Notes: generated from the letters alone by a model not told the origin. A stretch of 64,000 nucleotides of DNA from Lacticaseibacillus rhamnosus (GCF_900636965.1 NZ_LR134331.1:1736001-1800000), one strand, 5' to 3'; counted from the first letter of the stretch, positions 44,510-54,706 are shown. Numbers and translations: made by a program.

Positions 44510-46552
44510 CTATTTGAACCAGCTCTTAATATTATCATACCATTTTCCCACAGTTTCCTTGGCACTGTCTATACCTTTATCGATACTATCTTGAATTCCT
44601 TGCCAAGTGTCATCACTTTTTCCCGGTGTTTGGATGCTGGCCATTTGGGCGGCATCCTTGGTGTCAAAGGCAGTTTGAGGTGTATTGGGCATCAGCTTCG
44701 ACATTTCAAGCTTGAACAACGGGGCCACACCGGATGTGCTGGTACCTTGCAAAAAGTGCTGGCTATCCGTTGTCGGATAACCAATCCAAGTTGCATTCAC
44801 AATATCCGGCGTATAACCAACTACCCACTGATCCTTGGTGCCATAACCCCAACTGCTAGGAACCTCGGTACTGCCAGTTTTACCAGCAATTGTATAGCCA
44901 GACGGTTTAGCCGTTTTCCCGGTGCCTTCGTTAAACGTACCGATCATCATACTGGTCATTTCCTGAGCGACTTTTTTGGACATGATCTGACGCGTTGCCG
45001 GATGGGAATTATCAACCACCGTTTCGCCGCTCGCATCAACGATTTTCCGAATAAAGTGCGTGGTCGGCAGCTTGCCATCGTTAGCAAACGCCGCGTATGC
45101 CCGCGCCAGCATCAACGGTGAAACCCCGTTTTTTAAACCGCCAAGGGCTGCGGCTAGATTCTGATCACTCGATTTGAGCTGAATGCCAAAACGATCAAGG
45201 CTGGCAACGCCTTTTTGTACCCCGAGTTTGTTGAGTAACCAAACAGCAGGGGCATTGATCGAATCCGCCAGTGCTTGATACATCGGAACGGTGCCAAGGT
45301 ATGTGCCGGTCGCGTTTGTCGGGGTATAATTATTTTTGCCGTAGCTAAGCTTTTCGTCTTTCAGAATCGAGTCGTAGTGATACCCGTTTTCTAACGCTGG
45401 TGTGTACACCATCAGCGGCTTGATAGTCGATCCCGGCGAATTACGCAGCTGAGTCGCGTAATTAAACCCTAGGAAGGTATGTTCGCCCCGGTTGCCGACA
45501 ACTGCGCGCACGCCGCCAGTCTTGGGATCCAGAATAATTGATGCGCCTTGAACCTGTTTACCATCTGCTGCATTAGCCGGAAAAGCCCAGTCCTGTTCAA
45601 AACTGGTTTGCAGATTCTGCTGATAGGTTTGATCCAGATTGGTGTAGATCTTATAGCCTTTATTCAGAATATCATCAACGCTAATCCCCTCACTGCGCGC
45701 TTCTTCGATGACCGAATCAAAGTAAGATGGATATTTCTGTGCGTTGGCGTTTGAAAAAGCATCCACCACCTGAACCGATTGCGCTTTAGCTGCATTTGCC
45801 TGCGCCTGAGTCAATTTGTGGTTATCCACCATTAGCTGCAAAACCACATTACGTCGCGAAATCGCGTTGTCTTTATGATCAGCCGGATTATAATAACTCG
45901 GGTTACGTAACATCCCTGCTAAAATAGCACCTTCACTGGCATCCAGTTGACTCGCATTCTTGCCGAAATAACGTTTTGCAGCATCCTGAACGCCCCAAAC
46001 CCCATTACCAAAATAGGCATTGTTGAGATACATCGCGAGAATATCCTGCTTGGAGTAAACTTTATTCAGTTGAATCGCCATGAATAGCTCTTGTGCCTTA
46101 CGCAGCATGGTCTGCTTTTGCGTCAGTAACGTATTTTTGGCTAATTGTTGCGTGATGGTGCTCCCACCACCCATAATTTGACCATGATGGATAACATAGT
46201 TCAACGCCGACCGCAAAATTCCTTTAATGGAAAAGCCGCCATTCGAGTAAAACGTCCGGTCTTCGGTTGAAATAACCGCATTTTGGACTTGCGGACTAAT
46301 CGCACTGAGTTCAACATACGTCCCTTTTTGACCGTACAATGTCCCCGCTTCTTCATTGTTAGCATCGTAAATAACTGTTTTGGTCTGTAAGGTGCTCTTG
46401 ATATTTTGAACATCAGCGGTTTTTGCTTTATAAGTGAACCAGGCAGAGAAGATCAGGATGACCGTCAACCCAAGTAAAATGAGCCAGCGAATGACCTGAA
46501 ATCGGCGGAAGAACCACCGAATGCTCTGCCAGACACGTGATAGAACCTGCAT
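44510..46552 (-). CDS. Class A penicillin-binding protein (PBP1A/2D-type)
   Basis: 680 residues. Short basic cytoplasmic tail, one membrane helix (residues ~21-42), a GT51 transglycosylase with STEDRTFYSNGGFSIKGILR (catalytic Glu) and a C-terminal transpeptidase with SxxK in SPGSTIKP, SxN in DSINAP and KTG in AGKTGSTEVP. Polymerises and cross-links peptidoglycan outside the membrane. AGGAGG upstream of the ATG. The C-terminus lacks a long extension. Confidence 0.95.
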   Translation of the reverse strand: MQVLSRVWQSIRWFFRRFQVIRWLILLGLTVILIFSAWFTYKAKTADVQNIKSTLQTKTVIYDANNEEAGTLYGQKGTYVELSAISPQVQNAVISTEDRTFYSNGGFSIKGILRSALNYVIHHGQIMGGGSTITQQLAKNTLLTQKQTMLRKAQELFMAIQLNKVYSKQDILAMYLNNAYFGNGVWGVQDAAKRYFGKNASQLDASEGAILAGMLRNPSYYNPADHKDNAISRRNVVLQLMVDNHKLTQAQANAAKAQSVQVVDAFSNANAQKYPSYFDSVIEEARSEGISVDDILNKGYKIYTNLDQTYQQNLQTSFEQDWAFPANAADGKQVQGASIILDPKTGGVRAVVGNRGEHTFLGFNYATQLRNSPGSTIKPLMVYTPALENGYHYDSILKDEKLSYGKNNYTPTNATGTYLGTVPMYQALADSINAPAVWLLNKLGVQKGVASLDRFGIQLKSSDQNLAAALGGLKNGVSPLMLARAYAAFANDGKLPTTHFIRKIVDASGETVVDNSHPATRQIMSKKVAQEMTSMMIGTFNEGTGKTAKPSGYTIAGKTGSTEVPSSWGYGTKDQWVVGYTPDIVNATWIGYPTTDSQHFLQGTSTSGVAPLFKLEMSKLMPNTPQTAFDTKDAAQMASIQTPGKSDDTWQGIQDSIDKGIDSAKETVGKWYDNIKSWFK

Positions 46553-46663
46553 GTCCTTCCTCCTATTATGAATCTTATTTATTGTAGCATAGGCCGTTGT
46601 CAGCCAAGTCTCGACCGGCTGTTTTTAAGCAAACTTTATGACCAAACGAATCGAGGAGTCCTC

Positions 46664-47500
46664 TTGTTATTTCAAACATCCGCCATTGCCCAGAATCACG
46701 CCAGCCTCCGGGATCAACTTCAAGACTGGCTAATCCCCCGGAAACGCCAACATCAGATGCGCGTGGCACAAACCATCCAGGTCAACGGCCACTACCGCCA
46801 TTTTAACGAGCCCGTTAAAAATGGTGACCTTATCTCGCTGACTTATGATGAGCTTGTCCATCGAACCTATGTCCCGGAAACGCCGCATCTTAACACCCGT
46901 TATGAGGATGACGACTTATTGATCGTGGACAAACCCGCCGGCATGAAAACCCACCCAAATCAACCTGGCGAAACCGGCACCTTAATGAATCAGGCTGCTG
47001 CTTATTTGGCTCCTTTTCCAGCGCTTATCACCCACCGACTTGATATGGCAACCAGCGGCCTATTAGTCATTGCCAAAAATCCGTTAGCACAAGCCATCAT
47101 TAATCGGCAACTAACAACGAAAACCATGCACCGTGATTATCTCGCCGTGGTTCCGAGCGGGATTCCGGAAAAAGGAACGATTCAAGCTCCTATTGGTCAC
47201 GATCCTGACGATAAACGTAAGCGGATGATTCGCGCTGATGGTGCCTTTGCTGTCACGCACTATCATCGAATTGCCGAAACCGCGGATACTGCCACGATTG
47301 AACTTAATCTAGAAACCGGACGCACCCATCAGATTCGGGTTCATCTAGCCAGTATCGGCTTCCCCATCATTGGCGATCCTTTATATGCAGCCACGGAAAC
47401 AGCCACTCGGATGCAGTTACATGCGTTTCGCGTACGTCTGATCCGGCCGCTGACGATTGAGCCTCTAACGGTCACCAGTCCAAGCCCGTTTCGTCAATAA
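46664..47500 (+). CDS. RluA/RluD-family pseudouridine synthase
   Basis: About 279 residues. Catalytic motif HRLDMATSG (Asp), DKPAGMKTHPN before it, and RTHQIRVHLASIGFPIIGDPLY after it. The start is uncertain: a TTG at 46664 has GGAG five bases upstream, while the ATG at 46568 starts a 31-residue extension without a clear site. No S4 domain is obvious in either form. Modifies rRNA or tRNA; exact target unknown. Confidence 0.9.
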   Translation: MLFQTSAIAQNHASLRDQLQDWLIPRKRQHQMRVAQTIQVNGHYRHFNEPVKNGDLISLTYDELVHRTYVPETPHLNTRYEDDDLLIVDKPAGMKTHPNQPGETGTLMNQAAAYLAPFPALITHRLDMATSGLLVIAKNPLAQAIINRQLTTKTMHRDYLAVVPSGIPEKGTIQAPIGHDPDDKRKRMIRADGAFAVTHYHRIAETADTATIELNLETGRTHQIRVHLASIGFPIIGDPLYAATETATRMQLHAFRVRLIRPLTIEPLTVTSPSPFRQ

Positions 47501-47554
47501 GCTATACGATCAGCGCTCTTTGAATCCTCAACCCATCATGTCAGTTAGAACCTG

Positions 47555-47607
47555 AAAAGCTCCCATAATCGCTAGCGTTTTTAGCTAACCATTATGGGAG
47601 CTCTTTT
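47555..47607. terminator. Bidirectional terminator between the pseudouridine synthase and argR
   Basis: AGCTCCCATAAT pairs with ATTATGGGAGCT with inner GCTAGC-like pairing; T-runs flank both ends. Genes converge here. Confidence 0.85.
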
Positions 47608-47627
47608 AAACCACAACTTACCTCAAC

Positions 47628-48083
47628 TCACCGATCAAAAGCATGACGATAAGCCTCTTCAAACCATTTTGCCTGTTTTTCATCAGGGCTAATAACGACA
47701 ATCGTATCATGGCCGGCGATGGTCCCTACAACTTGATCAAAATCGATATCATCGATAATGGCCGCCAACAAATTACCATTACTTGGCAGCGTCTTGATGA
47801 CATTCAGGAATTGAACCCGAGTGATCGTCAAGCCGACTTCCCGAATCGAGCGCCCCAGCCGTTCAAGCTGTGACTCCTCTGACCCGCGAAAAATCGTATA
47901 GCGCAGAGTTCCTTTGGCATCTTGGGCTTTAACAATTTGCATTTCCCGAATATCACGCGAAATTGTCGCCTGGGTGGCATCAATACCAGCCGCCTTCAAT
48001 GCCGCCAAAAGCTCCTCTTGCGTTGCGATCGGTTTTTGATTAATAATCCATGCCAATGCAGCTTGGCGTTCACTCTTATTCAT
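47628..48083 (-). CDS. argR: Arginine repressor ArgR/AhrC
   Basis: 151 residues. N-terminal winged helix (TQEELLAALKAAGIDATQATISRD split over ~18-45) and a C-terminal arginine-binding hexamer domain with GTIAGHDTIVVI. Controls arginine synthesis and catabolism. AGGAGG is five bases upstream of the ATG; a palindromic repeat abuts this site. argS follows in the upstream direction, with no arg biosynthetic gene in the window. Confidence 0.96.
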   Translation of the reverse strand: MNKSERQAALAWIINQKPIATQEELLAALKAAGIDATQATISRDIREMQIVKAQDAKGTLRYTIFRGSEESQLERLGRSIREVGLTITRVQFLNVIKTLPSNGNLLAAIIDDIDFDQVVGTIAGHDTIVVISPDEKQAKWFEEAYRHAFDR

Positions 48084-48096
48084 TCAACAACCTCCT

Positions 48097-48265
48097 AAGC
48101 GCGACCCGGCGCGCTCAGAAGTCGGAGTGTAAGCGGCCTCGAACGTGATGGCCCGCTCTTGGCCATTGCGTTCGTGGTCCTTACACGCAGACTTCTGCGC
48201 CGGGGAGCGCGTTAATATGAGCGCGACCCGGCGCGGTTAGAAGTCTCTGCCGGGTCGACCGCGTC
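48097..48265. repeat. Palindromic repeat family, copy D
   Basis: AGAAGTCGGAGTGTAAG at 48117 pairs with CTTACACGCAGACTTCT near 48180-48197; inner CCTCGAACG / CGTTCGTGG replaces the CCTTGAACG form of other copies. A truncated second copy follows to 48265. The element ends three bases from the argR Shine-Dalgarno. Confidence 0.88.
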
Positions 48266-48298
48266 ATGAAACAAGACTCAATTCATCCACACAAGTGA

Positions 48299-49981
48299 TT
48301 ACATTTCTTCAGGTGCCGCCACTCCTAGCAAGTGCAGGGCATTCTCCAAGACTTGAGTCGTCGCGGAGACCATTGCCAACCGAGCCGGCAGTTCACTGTC
48401 TTCAACCAACACCTTGACGTTGGCATAATATTTGTTGAATGCCTTAGCCAGCCTTAATGCGTATTTTGCAATCACTGAAGGCTCATACTCTTTAGCCGCC
48501 CGCACCACGATACTTGGATAATCACCCAAAGCCCGTAAAACATCCCACGCAGCCGGATCACTCAAGGCTACTTCCGGCGCCGGTGCAATGTTGGCCTTGC
48601 GCAAGATGCTGTGTGCCCGGGCGTTGGTGTATTGAACGTACGGACCAGTTTCGCCTTCAAAACGAACGACTTCCTCTAGGTTAAAGTCAAAGTTATCCAG
48701 CCGTTCATTCTTCAAATCATGGAAAATAACCGCCCCGACACCAACTTCATGGGCAACTTTTTCTGCATTCGGTAAGTCCGGATGTTTCTCATCAATTTGC
48801 TGCTGGGCAAGTCCCACTGCATCTTTTAAGACTTTTTCAAGCAAAATGATGTTACCGCGGCGGGTTGACAACTTTTTACCATTGGCTGTAATCAAGCCGA
48901 ATGGAATGTGGTGTATATCATTGGCCCACTCGTAACCCATTTCCAGCAAGACTGCTTTTAACTGTTGGAAATGTTCGCGCTGCTCGTTACCAACGACATA
49001 GAGGCTCTGCACAAAATGATAATGTTCTTTCCGGAAAATGGCTGCTGCTAGATCACGGGTCATATAAAGGGTGGCGCCGTCTGATTTTTTGATCAGCGCC
49101 GGATTGAGGTTGTATTTACTTAAGTCTACAATCTCGGCACCTTGACTGGTTTTTAGCAAATGCTTATCTTCCAGGGTTTTAACCACACTATCCATCTTGT
49201 CGTTGTAAAACGCCTCGCCATTATATGAATCAAAATCAACGCCAAGAATTTTATAGATTCGGTTAAACTCCGCCAGTGAAACCGTCCGGAACCACCGCCA
49301 TAGCGTGATTGCCTCTTTGTCGCCATCTTCCAATCGCTTAAACCATGCCCGCGCTTCATCTTCCAACTCGGGATCGGTTTCAGCCACTTCATGGAACTTA
49401 ACGTAATACTGCAACAGGTTTTTAATCGGATCAGCCTTAACATCGGCTTCCGATCCCCATTTTTTATAGGCAACAATCAGCTTGCCAAATTGGGTTCCCC
49501 AGTCACCTAAATGGTTAATTTTAATCGGCGAGTAACCGACCTTCTGCAAGATATTAGCAAGTGCATTCCCAATAACCGTCGACCGCAAATGCCCCATTGA
49601 CATTGGCTTAGCGATATTAGGGCTGCTCATATCAATCGGCACATTGCCTTCACCAAGCTTAGCATCGCCAAAATGCTCGCCGGATTGGGCAATTGCTTTT
49701 AAAACTTCATGGGCAAAACTGATCTTGTCTAGATAAAAGTTAACATACCCGCCCACTGCTTTAACCTGCTCAAACGGGGACGCGTCAATCTTTGCAACCA
49801 AATCACTGGCAATCATCTTCGGCGCCTGATGCAAGATCTTTGCCAATGAAAACGTTGGAAAGGCAAAATCGCCTAAATCAGATGACTTGGGTGTTTCAAC
49901 TAACGCGGTGATGCCCGCCTCATCCAGCTGACCATCCAAAACCGGAACAAGCGCTTTAACAACAAGTTCTTTGAAATCCAT
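48299..49981 (-). CDS. argS: Arginyl-tRNA synthetase
   Basis: 560 residues, class I. N-terminal Add1 domain, HIGH-like SMGHLRST, KMSKS-like KKLSTRRGN, and a C-terminal DALR anticodon-binding domain (YANVKVLVEDSELPARLAMV split). TAGGAGG precedes the ATG. A T-box leader lies upstream, so expression responds to uncharged tRNA-Arg. Confidence 0.98.
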   Translation of the reverse strand: MDFKELVVKALVPVLDGQLDEAGITALVETPKSSDLGDFAFPTFSLAKILHQAPKMIASDLVAKIDASPFEQVKAVGGYVNFYLDKISFAHEVLKAIAQSGEHFGDAKLGEGNVPIDMSSPNIAKPMSMGHLRSTVIGNALANILQKVGYSPIKINHLGDWGTQFGKLIVAYKKWGSEADVKADPIKNLLQYYVKFHEVAETDPELEDEARAWFKRLEDGDKEAITLWRWFRTVSLAEFNRIYKILGVDFDSYNGEAFYNDKMDSVVKTLEDKHLLKTSQGAEIVDLSKYNLNPALIKKSDGATLYMTRDLAAAIFRKEHYHFVQSLYVVGNEQREHFQQLKAVLLEMGYEWANDIHHIPFGLITANGKKLSTRRGNIILLEKVLKDAVGLAQQQIDEKHPDLPNAEKVAHEVGVGAVIFHDLKNERLDNFDFNLEEVVRFEGETGPYVQYTNARAHSILRKANIAPAPEVALSDPAAWDVLRALGDYPSIVVRAAKEYEPSVIAKYALRLAKAFNKYYANVKVLVEDSELPARLAMVSATTQVLENALHLLGVAAPEEM

Positions 49982-50005
49982 AATTTCCTCCTAAATCATG
50001 ATGCC

Positions 50006-50198
50006 ACGAAAAAAGACCCATCTCTCCCTTTACGAAGAGACGAGCCTACACCCGCGGTACCACTCTGCTTGACATGAGTCCACTCAAAACACTGATCCTC
50101 AAAAGCGCGCCAACAGGTTAGACGTGATCGTTTGCACTAGCCGATCTCACTTTTAAACGTCAAATGACCTGAATTCCTCTTTCTCACCGGATCTATAC
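50006..50198 (-). promoter_or_regulatory. T-box leader of argS
   Basis: Minus strand AGAGTGGTACCGCGGG (50069-50054) is the T-box sequence, and the terminator GGCTCGTCTCT / AGAGATGGGTC pairs fully with G-U pairs and ends in six T (50046-50009). The 5' part runs into the tRNA-Gly gene at 50199. The specifier codon could not be assigned with confidence. Confidence 0.88.
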
Positions 50199-50269
50199 AG
50201 CGGTCGACGAGAATCGAACTCGCGACACCAGCTTGGGAAGCTGGAGTTTTACCACTAAACTACGACCGC
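50199..50269 (-). tRNA. tRNA-Gly (anticodon CCC)
   Basis: 71 bases. Acceptor GCGGTCG / CGACCGC with T discriminator, anticodon stem CCAGC / GCTGG with loop TTCCCAA (anticodon CCC, reading GGG), T-loop TTCGATTC, no encoded CCA. It lies directly upstream of the argS T-box leader in the same direction. Confidence 0.95.
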
Positions 50270-50284
50270 AAATCAACGCATATA

Positions 50285-50312
50285 AGTGTATCACGGCGAA
50301 GCAGGTTTGCAA
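50285..50312 (-). promoter_or_regulatory. Promoter of tRNA-Gly / argS leader
   Basis: TTGCAA at 50312-50307, 16-base spacer, TACACT at 50290-50285. The start would be near 50278, nine bases before the tRNA. Confidence 0.6.
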
Positions 50313-50382
50313 AGACTCAAGCGGTACTTTTTTCTATGATTTTAATGAGAAAACATCTTAAAAATGAGTACGGGTAATTTTG

Positions 50383-50410
50383 TTGTTAATCTTTCTCACC
50401 GTGTTATAAT
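50383..50410 (+). promoter_or_regulatory. Promoter of the HicB-like gene
   Basis: TTGTTA at 50383-50388, 16-base spacer, TATAAT at 50405-50410. It lies 26 bases before the ATG at 50437. Confidence 0.7.
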
Positions 50411-50436
50411 AAAAAGAAAGAAGAGGAGTGGTTGAG

Positions 50437-50823
50437 ATGGCAAAGACGGGATGCCACTATTATTTTGTGGCGCGCAACGAGAAAACCAAAACTGGTTATC
50501 ACATTAGTTTTCCTAATATTCCTAATGCTGAGGCGGTCGGGACAACGTATGAGGAAACTGTTTATTATTCATATCGCGTTCTGGCCGATTTCCTAAGCCA
50601 TCTGCCAAAGCAAGAAGCTGAAATCCGCGCTTACACACTCTCTGATATTCCCGACACCGTGGCAAGCAACGTTTTCTACTCTTTGGTTAGCGTGACACCA
50701 GACTTCGATCCCCATAAAATGGAAACGCACTTTACGCTTCCGCAAACGCCACCCGCCGACATTCGTCAAAAAGCGGCTAAACTTGCCGGTCTCGTGACCC
50801 CCAATGACAATTTGGCTTTGTAG
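50437..50823 (+). CDS. Orphan HicB-like protein
   Basis: 128 residues. The first 60 residues have the HicB-like fold pattern YYFVARNEKTKTGYHISFPNI-P-AEAVGTTYEE(T), resembling antitoxins of HicAB modules. No HicA-type toxin with its dsRBD-like fold and active His is seen beside it; the next gene is a membrane peptide. The C-terminal half has no obvious DNA-binding motif. GAGGAG eight bases upstream supports the ATG at 50437. The role is unknown; a stand-alone regulator is possible. Confidence 0.75.
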   Translation: MAKTGCHYYFVARNEKTKTGYHISFPNIPNAEAVGTTYEETVYYSYRVLADFLSHLPKQEAEIRAYTLSDIPDTVASNVFYSLVSVTPDFDPHKMETHFTLPQTPPADIRQKAAKLAGLVTPNDNLAL

Positions 50824-50835
50824 GCAGACATTAGC

Positions 50836-51018
50836 ATGCAAGTTATTCGAATTGGACTTTTGATTATTTTCATTGGTGCGAGTGTTCTGACTCTGATTGG
50901 TTTATTAGGCTGGCTCATTTTAATGCTCAGTCATCATCATCCAGAAAAAATGCGGCGTTTGACACTAATTAGCGGTGGCATTGCGTTGGCGGCGTTAATC
51001 CTTAATGCCTTCACCTAG
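50836..51018 (+). CDS. Small membrane protein
   Basis: 60 residues with two helices (3-32 and 42-58) joined by a His/Arg-rich loop HHHPEKMRR. It starts 12 bases after the HicB-like stop and has only a weak AGGC before the ATG. A terminator follows. Probably translated with the upstream gene; function unknown. Confidence 0.6.
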   Translation: MQVIRIGLLIIFIGASVLTLIGLLGWLILMLSHHHPEKMRRLTLISGGIALAALILNAFT

Positions 51019-51059
51019 CATGCCGCCTGATCATGAATTTGCATATAACTCAAAACGTT

Positions 51060-51099
51060 CCTTTAAACTTCACGAACAGAAGTTTAAGGGCGCTTTTTT
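51060..51099 (+). terminator. Terminator after the HicB-like operon
   Basis: CCTTTAAACTTC pairs with GAAGTTTAAGG, then CGC and six T. Confidence 0.85.
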
Positions 51100-51183
51100 G
51101 GTTACGCCGGGGTGAGTGACTGGTTTCTGAGGCTTTTCTATGCTTAAATGGGAACAGCAAATATTGAAGGAGTGGGCGAATTT

Positions 51184-52125
51184 ATGACTGATCTGCGTAC
51201 AAGTATTGATGGCTTTAAATTTGATAATGTATTTATGAATGCAAGCGGCGTTCGCTGTTACACCGAACAAGAATTAGACGAACTGGTGCAAAGCGATGCC
51301 GGCACCTTGGTTACCAAAAGTGCAACCCAAGCAAAGCGGCTAGGTAACCCGAGTCCACGCTATGCCCGTCTGGAACTAGGCTCAATCAATTCCATGGGCT
51401 TACCTAACGAAGGCTTGGATTACTACCTCAACTACGCCTTGAATTTTCAAAAAGCGCACCCTGATCAGCCCATTTTCATTTCAGTTGCCGGTTTGTCGAT
51501 GGAAGAAAATCTGGCGATGGCACACACGATTGAAGATTCGGATTTTAACGGTCTGGTTGAATTTAATCTTAGTTGCCCCAATGTGCCAGGTAAGCCGCAA
51601 ACCGGTTATGATTTTGACCGTACGCAAGAAGTTTTGACTAACCTGTTTAGCTTCTTCACTAAGCCAGCCGGGGTCAAGTTGCCGCCGTATTTCGATTTGG
51701 CTCAGTTTGACCAAATGGCAGCTATTTTAAATCAGTTCCCGTTGAAATTTGTCAACTCCATCAATAGTCTGGGTAATGGTTTGATGATCGATCCAGAAAC
51801 CGATACTGTTTTAATCAAACCAAAAGGCGGTTTCGGTGGTGTCGGCGGTGCTTATGCTAAGCCAATCGCCCTTGCCAACGTTCGCGCTTTTGCCCAACGA
51901 CTTAACCCGCAAATTCAGATCATCGGCACCGGCGGCATCACCAATGGCCGCGATGCTTATGACTTAATCCTTGCCGGAGCTAGTCTGGTTCAAGTCGGTA
52001 CCCTCTTACAAGAAGAAGGGCCAGCGGTGTTCACCCGCCTCAAACGAGAGCTAGCGGCGGTTATGCAGACAAAAGGCTACACTCAAATTAGTGACTTCAA
52101 AGGACAACTCAAAACCTTATCATGA
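51184..52125 (+). CDS. pyrD: Dihydroorotate dehydrogenase, class 1A
   Basis: 313 residues, fumarate-type class 1A enzyme of pyrimidine synthesis. FMN-binding fold with NASGVRCYT, the catalytic Cys in [12 protein letters not shown], and [26 protein letters not shown] about eleven bases upstream supports the ATG at 51184. The stop overlaps the next gene by four bases. No other pyr gene is near. Confidence 0.96.
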   Translation: MTDLRTSIDGFKFDNVFMNASGVRCYTEQELDELVQSDAGTLVTKSATQAKRLGNPSPRYARLELGSINSMGLPNEGLDYYLNYALNFQKAHPDQPIFISVAGLSMEENLAMAHTIEDSDFNGLVEFNLSCPNVPGKPQTGYDFDRTQEVLTNLFSFFTKPAGVKLPPYFDLAQFDQMAAILNQFPLKFVNSINSLGNGLMIDPETDTVLIKPKGGFGGVGGAYAKPIALANVRAFAQRLNPQIQIIGTGGITNGRDAYDLILAGASLVQVGTLLQEEGPAVFTRLKRELAAVMQTKGYTQISDFKGQLKTLS

Positions 52126-53939
52126 AGAAAAAAATCAAAGTCTGGTCTTTGTTTACCCGAAACACCAAAGACTTTGCCCATCACTGGGGCGCCTACTTTC
52201 TACTAATCAGCGTAACCAATCTCGCAGTCGGGCTGGCAATTATCCCGCTGCTGACTTTTAGTGCGCAACAAATCCTGCGTCTAGGAAATGTTCCCTACAT
52301 CACTTTAACCAACTTAGGCACGATTATCGTGGAAAAGCCAGGTACCGCCGTCTTACTCTTGCTAATTGGCTTGCTATTACTGCTGTTCGTCTATTGGCAG
52401 TTTGCGTTTCTAATTCTCGGCATTCAAAACATTCACCGGCAGACGCATTTAAATTTTCGCCAGCTGGCTTTAGCAACGATCAAAAAGACCCGCCGCTTGA
52501 CGCCCACAACCATTATGATTTTGATTGCCTATTTTGTTTTGGTTTTTCCATTCTCGAGTATCGTGTTTAAAACCAGTTTATTGGCCAAATTGACGATTCC
52601 CGATTTCATCATTGATTTCATTTTGGACCGCTGGTATTTTGCAATTCTGGTTGTTTTGTTATATCTAATTGGCACCTGGTTGGCTGTGCGCCTATTACCA
52701 CTTTTACCAGCTTTAATCCTTGGTGATGAGCATCCCGCAGCAACGGTTGTTCGCAGCTGGCAAGCAACACGCGGTCAGGCTTGGCGAACACTCTTTTCAA
52801 TCATCCTCATTGTCATTCCGGTGATGGTGCTGACGGTGTTGCTGATCCTTGGATTATATGGGTTTCAGACATACCTAGACCAGCAATGGCAGCAGTGGTC
52901 ATTATTAGGTGCAACCATTAATCTTGGTTTATTGCAGGTCACACTTTTGCTGATCACGGTTTTCTTTACTGTCATGCTGTATCAATTAGCAACCGCCCAA
53001 GCAGAAACTTTTCAACTCATTTCCGTGCAAACGATTGATGCGCCAGTGTCGAAACGGCGGCGGACGGTACTTTTTCGTCTCAGTGCTTTAGCGCTAATTT
53101 TGCTGGTTGTCGCTAGCACCAGTGCTTTTTACCACGCTTATCTAACCGGAGCCTTAACGACCCAGCCATTAACCATCTCACATCGCGGAGTTGACAACGA
53201 AAATGGCGTGCAGAATACGATCCCGGCGTTGGAAGCCACTGCTAAGGAAAAACCCGATTATGTCGAAATGGATTTGCACGAAACCAAAGATCACCAATTT
53301 GTTGTGATGCACGATGAAAATCTAAGCGCATTAACCGGACGTAATGCTCGGCCGCATGATTTAACTTTGGCTGAACTAACACAGCTAACCGCGCGTGAAA
53401 ATGGGCACGCCGCCAAAGTCGCTAGTTTCGATGACTATCTGGCCGCCGCTGAAGCAGTCCATCAGAAATTATTGGTTGAAATCAAAACAACCCCCTATGA
53501 CAGCCCAGAAATGATGGATCATTTTATCCAGCGATATGCGCAACGCTTATTGGCAGATCATGATCAAGTTCATTCGCTCGACTATCATGTGGTCACCACT
53601 CTGCGTAAGAAGGTCCCGACACTCAAGACGTTCTTTATTCTGCCATATACACTGGTTTTCCCTGCAACGCCAGCAAGCGGTTATACGTTAGAATCAACCA
53701 CCCTTTCAACGACCGTGACTGATCAAGCCCATGCACGGCATCAGGCGATTTATGCATGGACCGTCAACGATAGCGATGATATGCAGAAAATGACGTTTAT
53801 GGATGCAGATGGGATCATCACTGACCAACTGGCAACACTTAAGACGACCTTACGTCAGATGAACGATCACCCTAGTTATGCCGATCAGCTGCTGAATTAC
53901 ATGACCAGTTTCTCCTCTGGGGATAATAGTCCGTTTTAA
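52122..53939 (+). CDS. Membrane glycerophosphodiester phosphodiesterase
   Basis: 605 residues. The N-terminal ~340 residues are a polytopic membrane domain (about eight helices) of the type often fused to GDPD; the C-terminal GDPD starts at [15 protein letters not shown] (catalytic His) with [21 protein letters not shown], split here, carrying the metal Glu/Asp and second His. Likely hydrolyses glycerophosphodiesters or lipoteichoic acid fragments outside the membrane. Coupled by ATGA overlap to pyrD. Confidence 0.93.
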   Translation: MKKKIKVWSLFTRNTKDFAHHWGAYFLLISVTNLAVGLAIIPLLTFSAQQILRLGNVPYITLTNLGTIIVEKPGTAVLLLLIGLLLLLFVYWQFAFLILGIQNIHRQTHLNFRQLALATIKKTRRLTPTTIMILIAYFVLVFPFSSIVFKTSLLAKLTIPDFIIDFILDRWYFAILVVLLYLIGTWLAVRLLPLLPALILGDEHPAATVVRSWQATRGQAWRTLFSIILIVIPVMVLTVLLILGLYGFQTYLDQQWQQWSLLGATINLGLLQVTLLLITVFFTVMLYQLATAQAETFQLISVQTIDAPVSKRRRTVLFRLSALALILLVVASTSAFYHAYLTGALTTQPLTISHRGVDNENGVQNTIPALEATAKEKPDYVEMDLHETKDHQFVVMHDENLSALTGRNARPHDLTLAELTQLTARENGHAAKVASFDDYLAAAEAVHQKLLVEIKTTPYDSPEMMDHFIQRYAQRLLADHDQVHSLDYHVVTTLRKKVPTLKTFFILPYTLVFPATPASGYTLESTTLSTTVTDQAHARHQAIYAWTVNDSDDMQKMTFMDADGIITDQLATLKTTLRQMNDHPSYADQLLNYMTSFSSGDNSPF

Positions 53940-53983
53940 ATGATTCGCGTCATGTTTTTAGAGATGCTAAGTTTAAGAACACG

Positions 53984-54013
53984 AAAAAACCCACTCATTT
54001 GAGCGGGTTTTTT
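53984..54013. terminator. Bidirectional terminator between GDPD gene and mecA
   Basis: AAAAAACCCACTC / GAGCGGGTTTTTT with a four-base loop, between convergent genes. Confidence 0.9.
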
Positions 54014-54022
54014 AAACCATCT

Positions 54023-54706
54023 TTACTTAAAGTAATACCGCGCTGTTTCTAATGCGCTGGTTTCCATCAATCGTTTGCCGTACTCCGACAAAACCGCAGA
54101 TGACAACGGTGACCGATCACCAAATTCCAGTGCGACTGCCATTTCATCGTGCGCTTCATTAGATGAAATTTCGTTTGGATAGAAAGTCAAAACAAGGTAG
54201 TAGTTTTGCTTGTAACGATAAAGATCACTCTTACCGCCTTCCAAGCGAAGCGTCTGAGCAAGGCTGATGAAATCTTCAAAATCCTTTAATTTTAAGACTA
54301 ATTCGGTTTGTGGTGCTTTGGCAGCATCAATATAACCGCCTTCGTCAACAGCTTGCTGATCATGTTGATCGTTGGCATCTAACCCCTGCAGCTGCTGGCG
54401 AATATAATCCGGTACCTGGGTATCCGCACTATCACCATCAGAACCGGTGTCGCTATCATCATTCTTTTGTCCGTTCTTACTGATCAACAACTCGAGTCCG
54501 GACTGACTTGGCATGACTTGAAACGTCACGGCCTCGTTTGTCGCAAACGTATGATCTTTATCGACTTCATCGAGGATACTATAGAAGAAGCTTTCAATCT
54601 GCTTGTGATTACCAAGCAAATCCAGCACGGTAATTCCCCGCTGCGCTAGATCATCGTTGCCTAACATGACCCGGATCGTATTTGCGTTAATCCGTTCCAT
54701 TTCCAT
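54023..54706 (-). CDS. mecA: Adaptor protein MecA
   Basis: 227 residues. N-terminal MEMERINANTIRVMLGNDDL substrate-binding part, an acidic variable linker around residues 85-125, and a C-terminal ClpC-binding domain. Targets proteins to ClpCP. GAGGTG precedes the ATG. spx, a known MecA-linked regulator network member, is directly upstream on the same strand. Confidence 0.95.
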   Translation of the reverse strand: MEMERINANTIRVMLGNDDLAQRGITVLDLLGNHKQIESFFYSILDEVDKDHTFATNEAVTFQVMPSQSGLELLISKNGQKNDDSDTGSDGDSADTQVPDYIRQQLQGLDANDQHDQQAVDEGGYIDAAKAPQTELVLKLKDFEDFISLAQTLRLEGGKSDLYRYKQNYYLVLTFYPNEISSNEAHDEMAVALEFGDRSPLSSAVLSEYGKRLMETSALETARYYFK

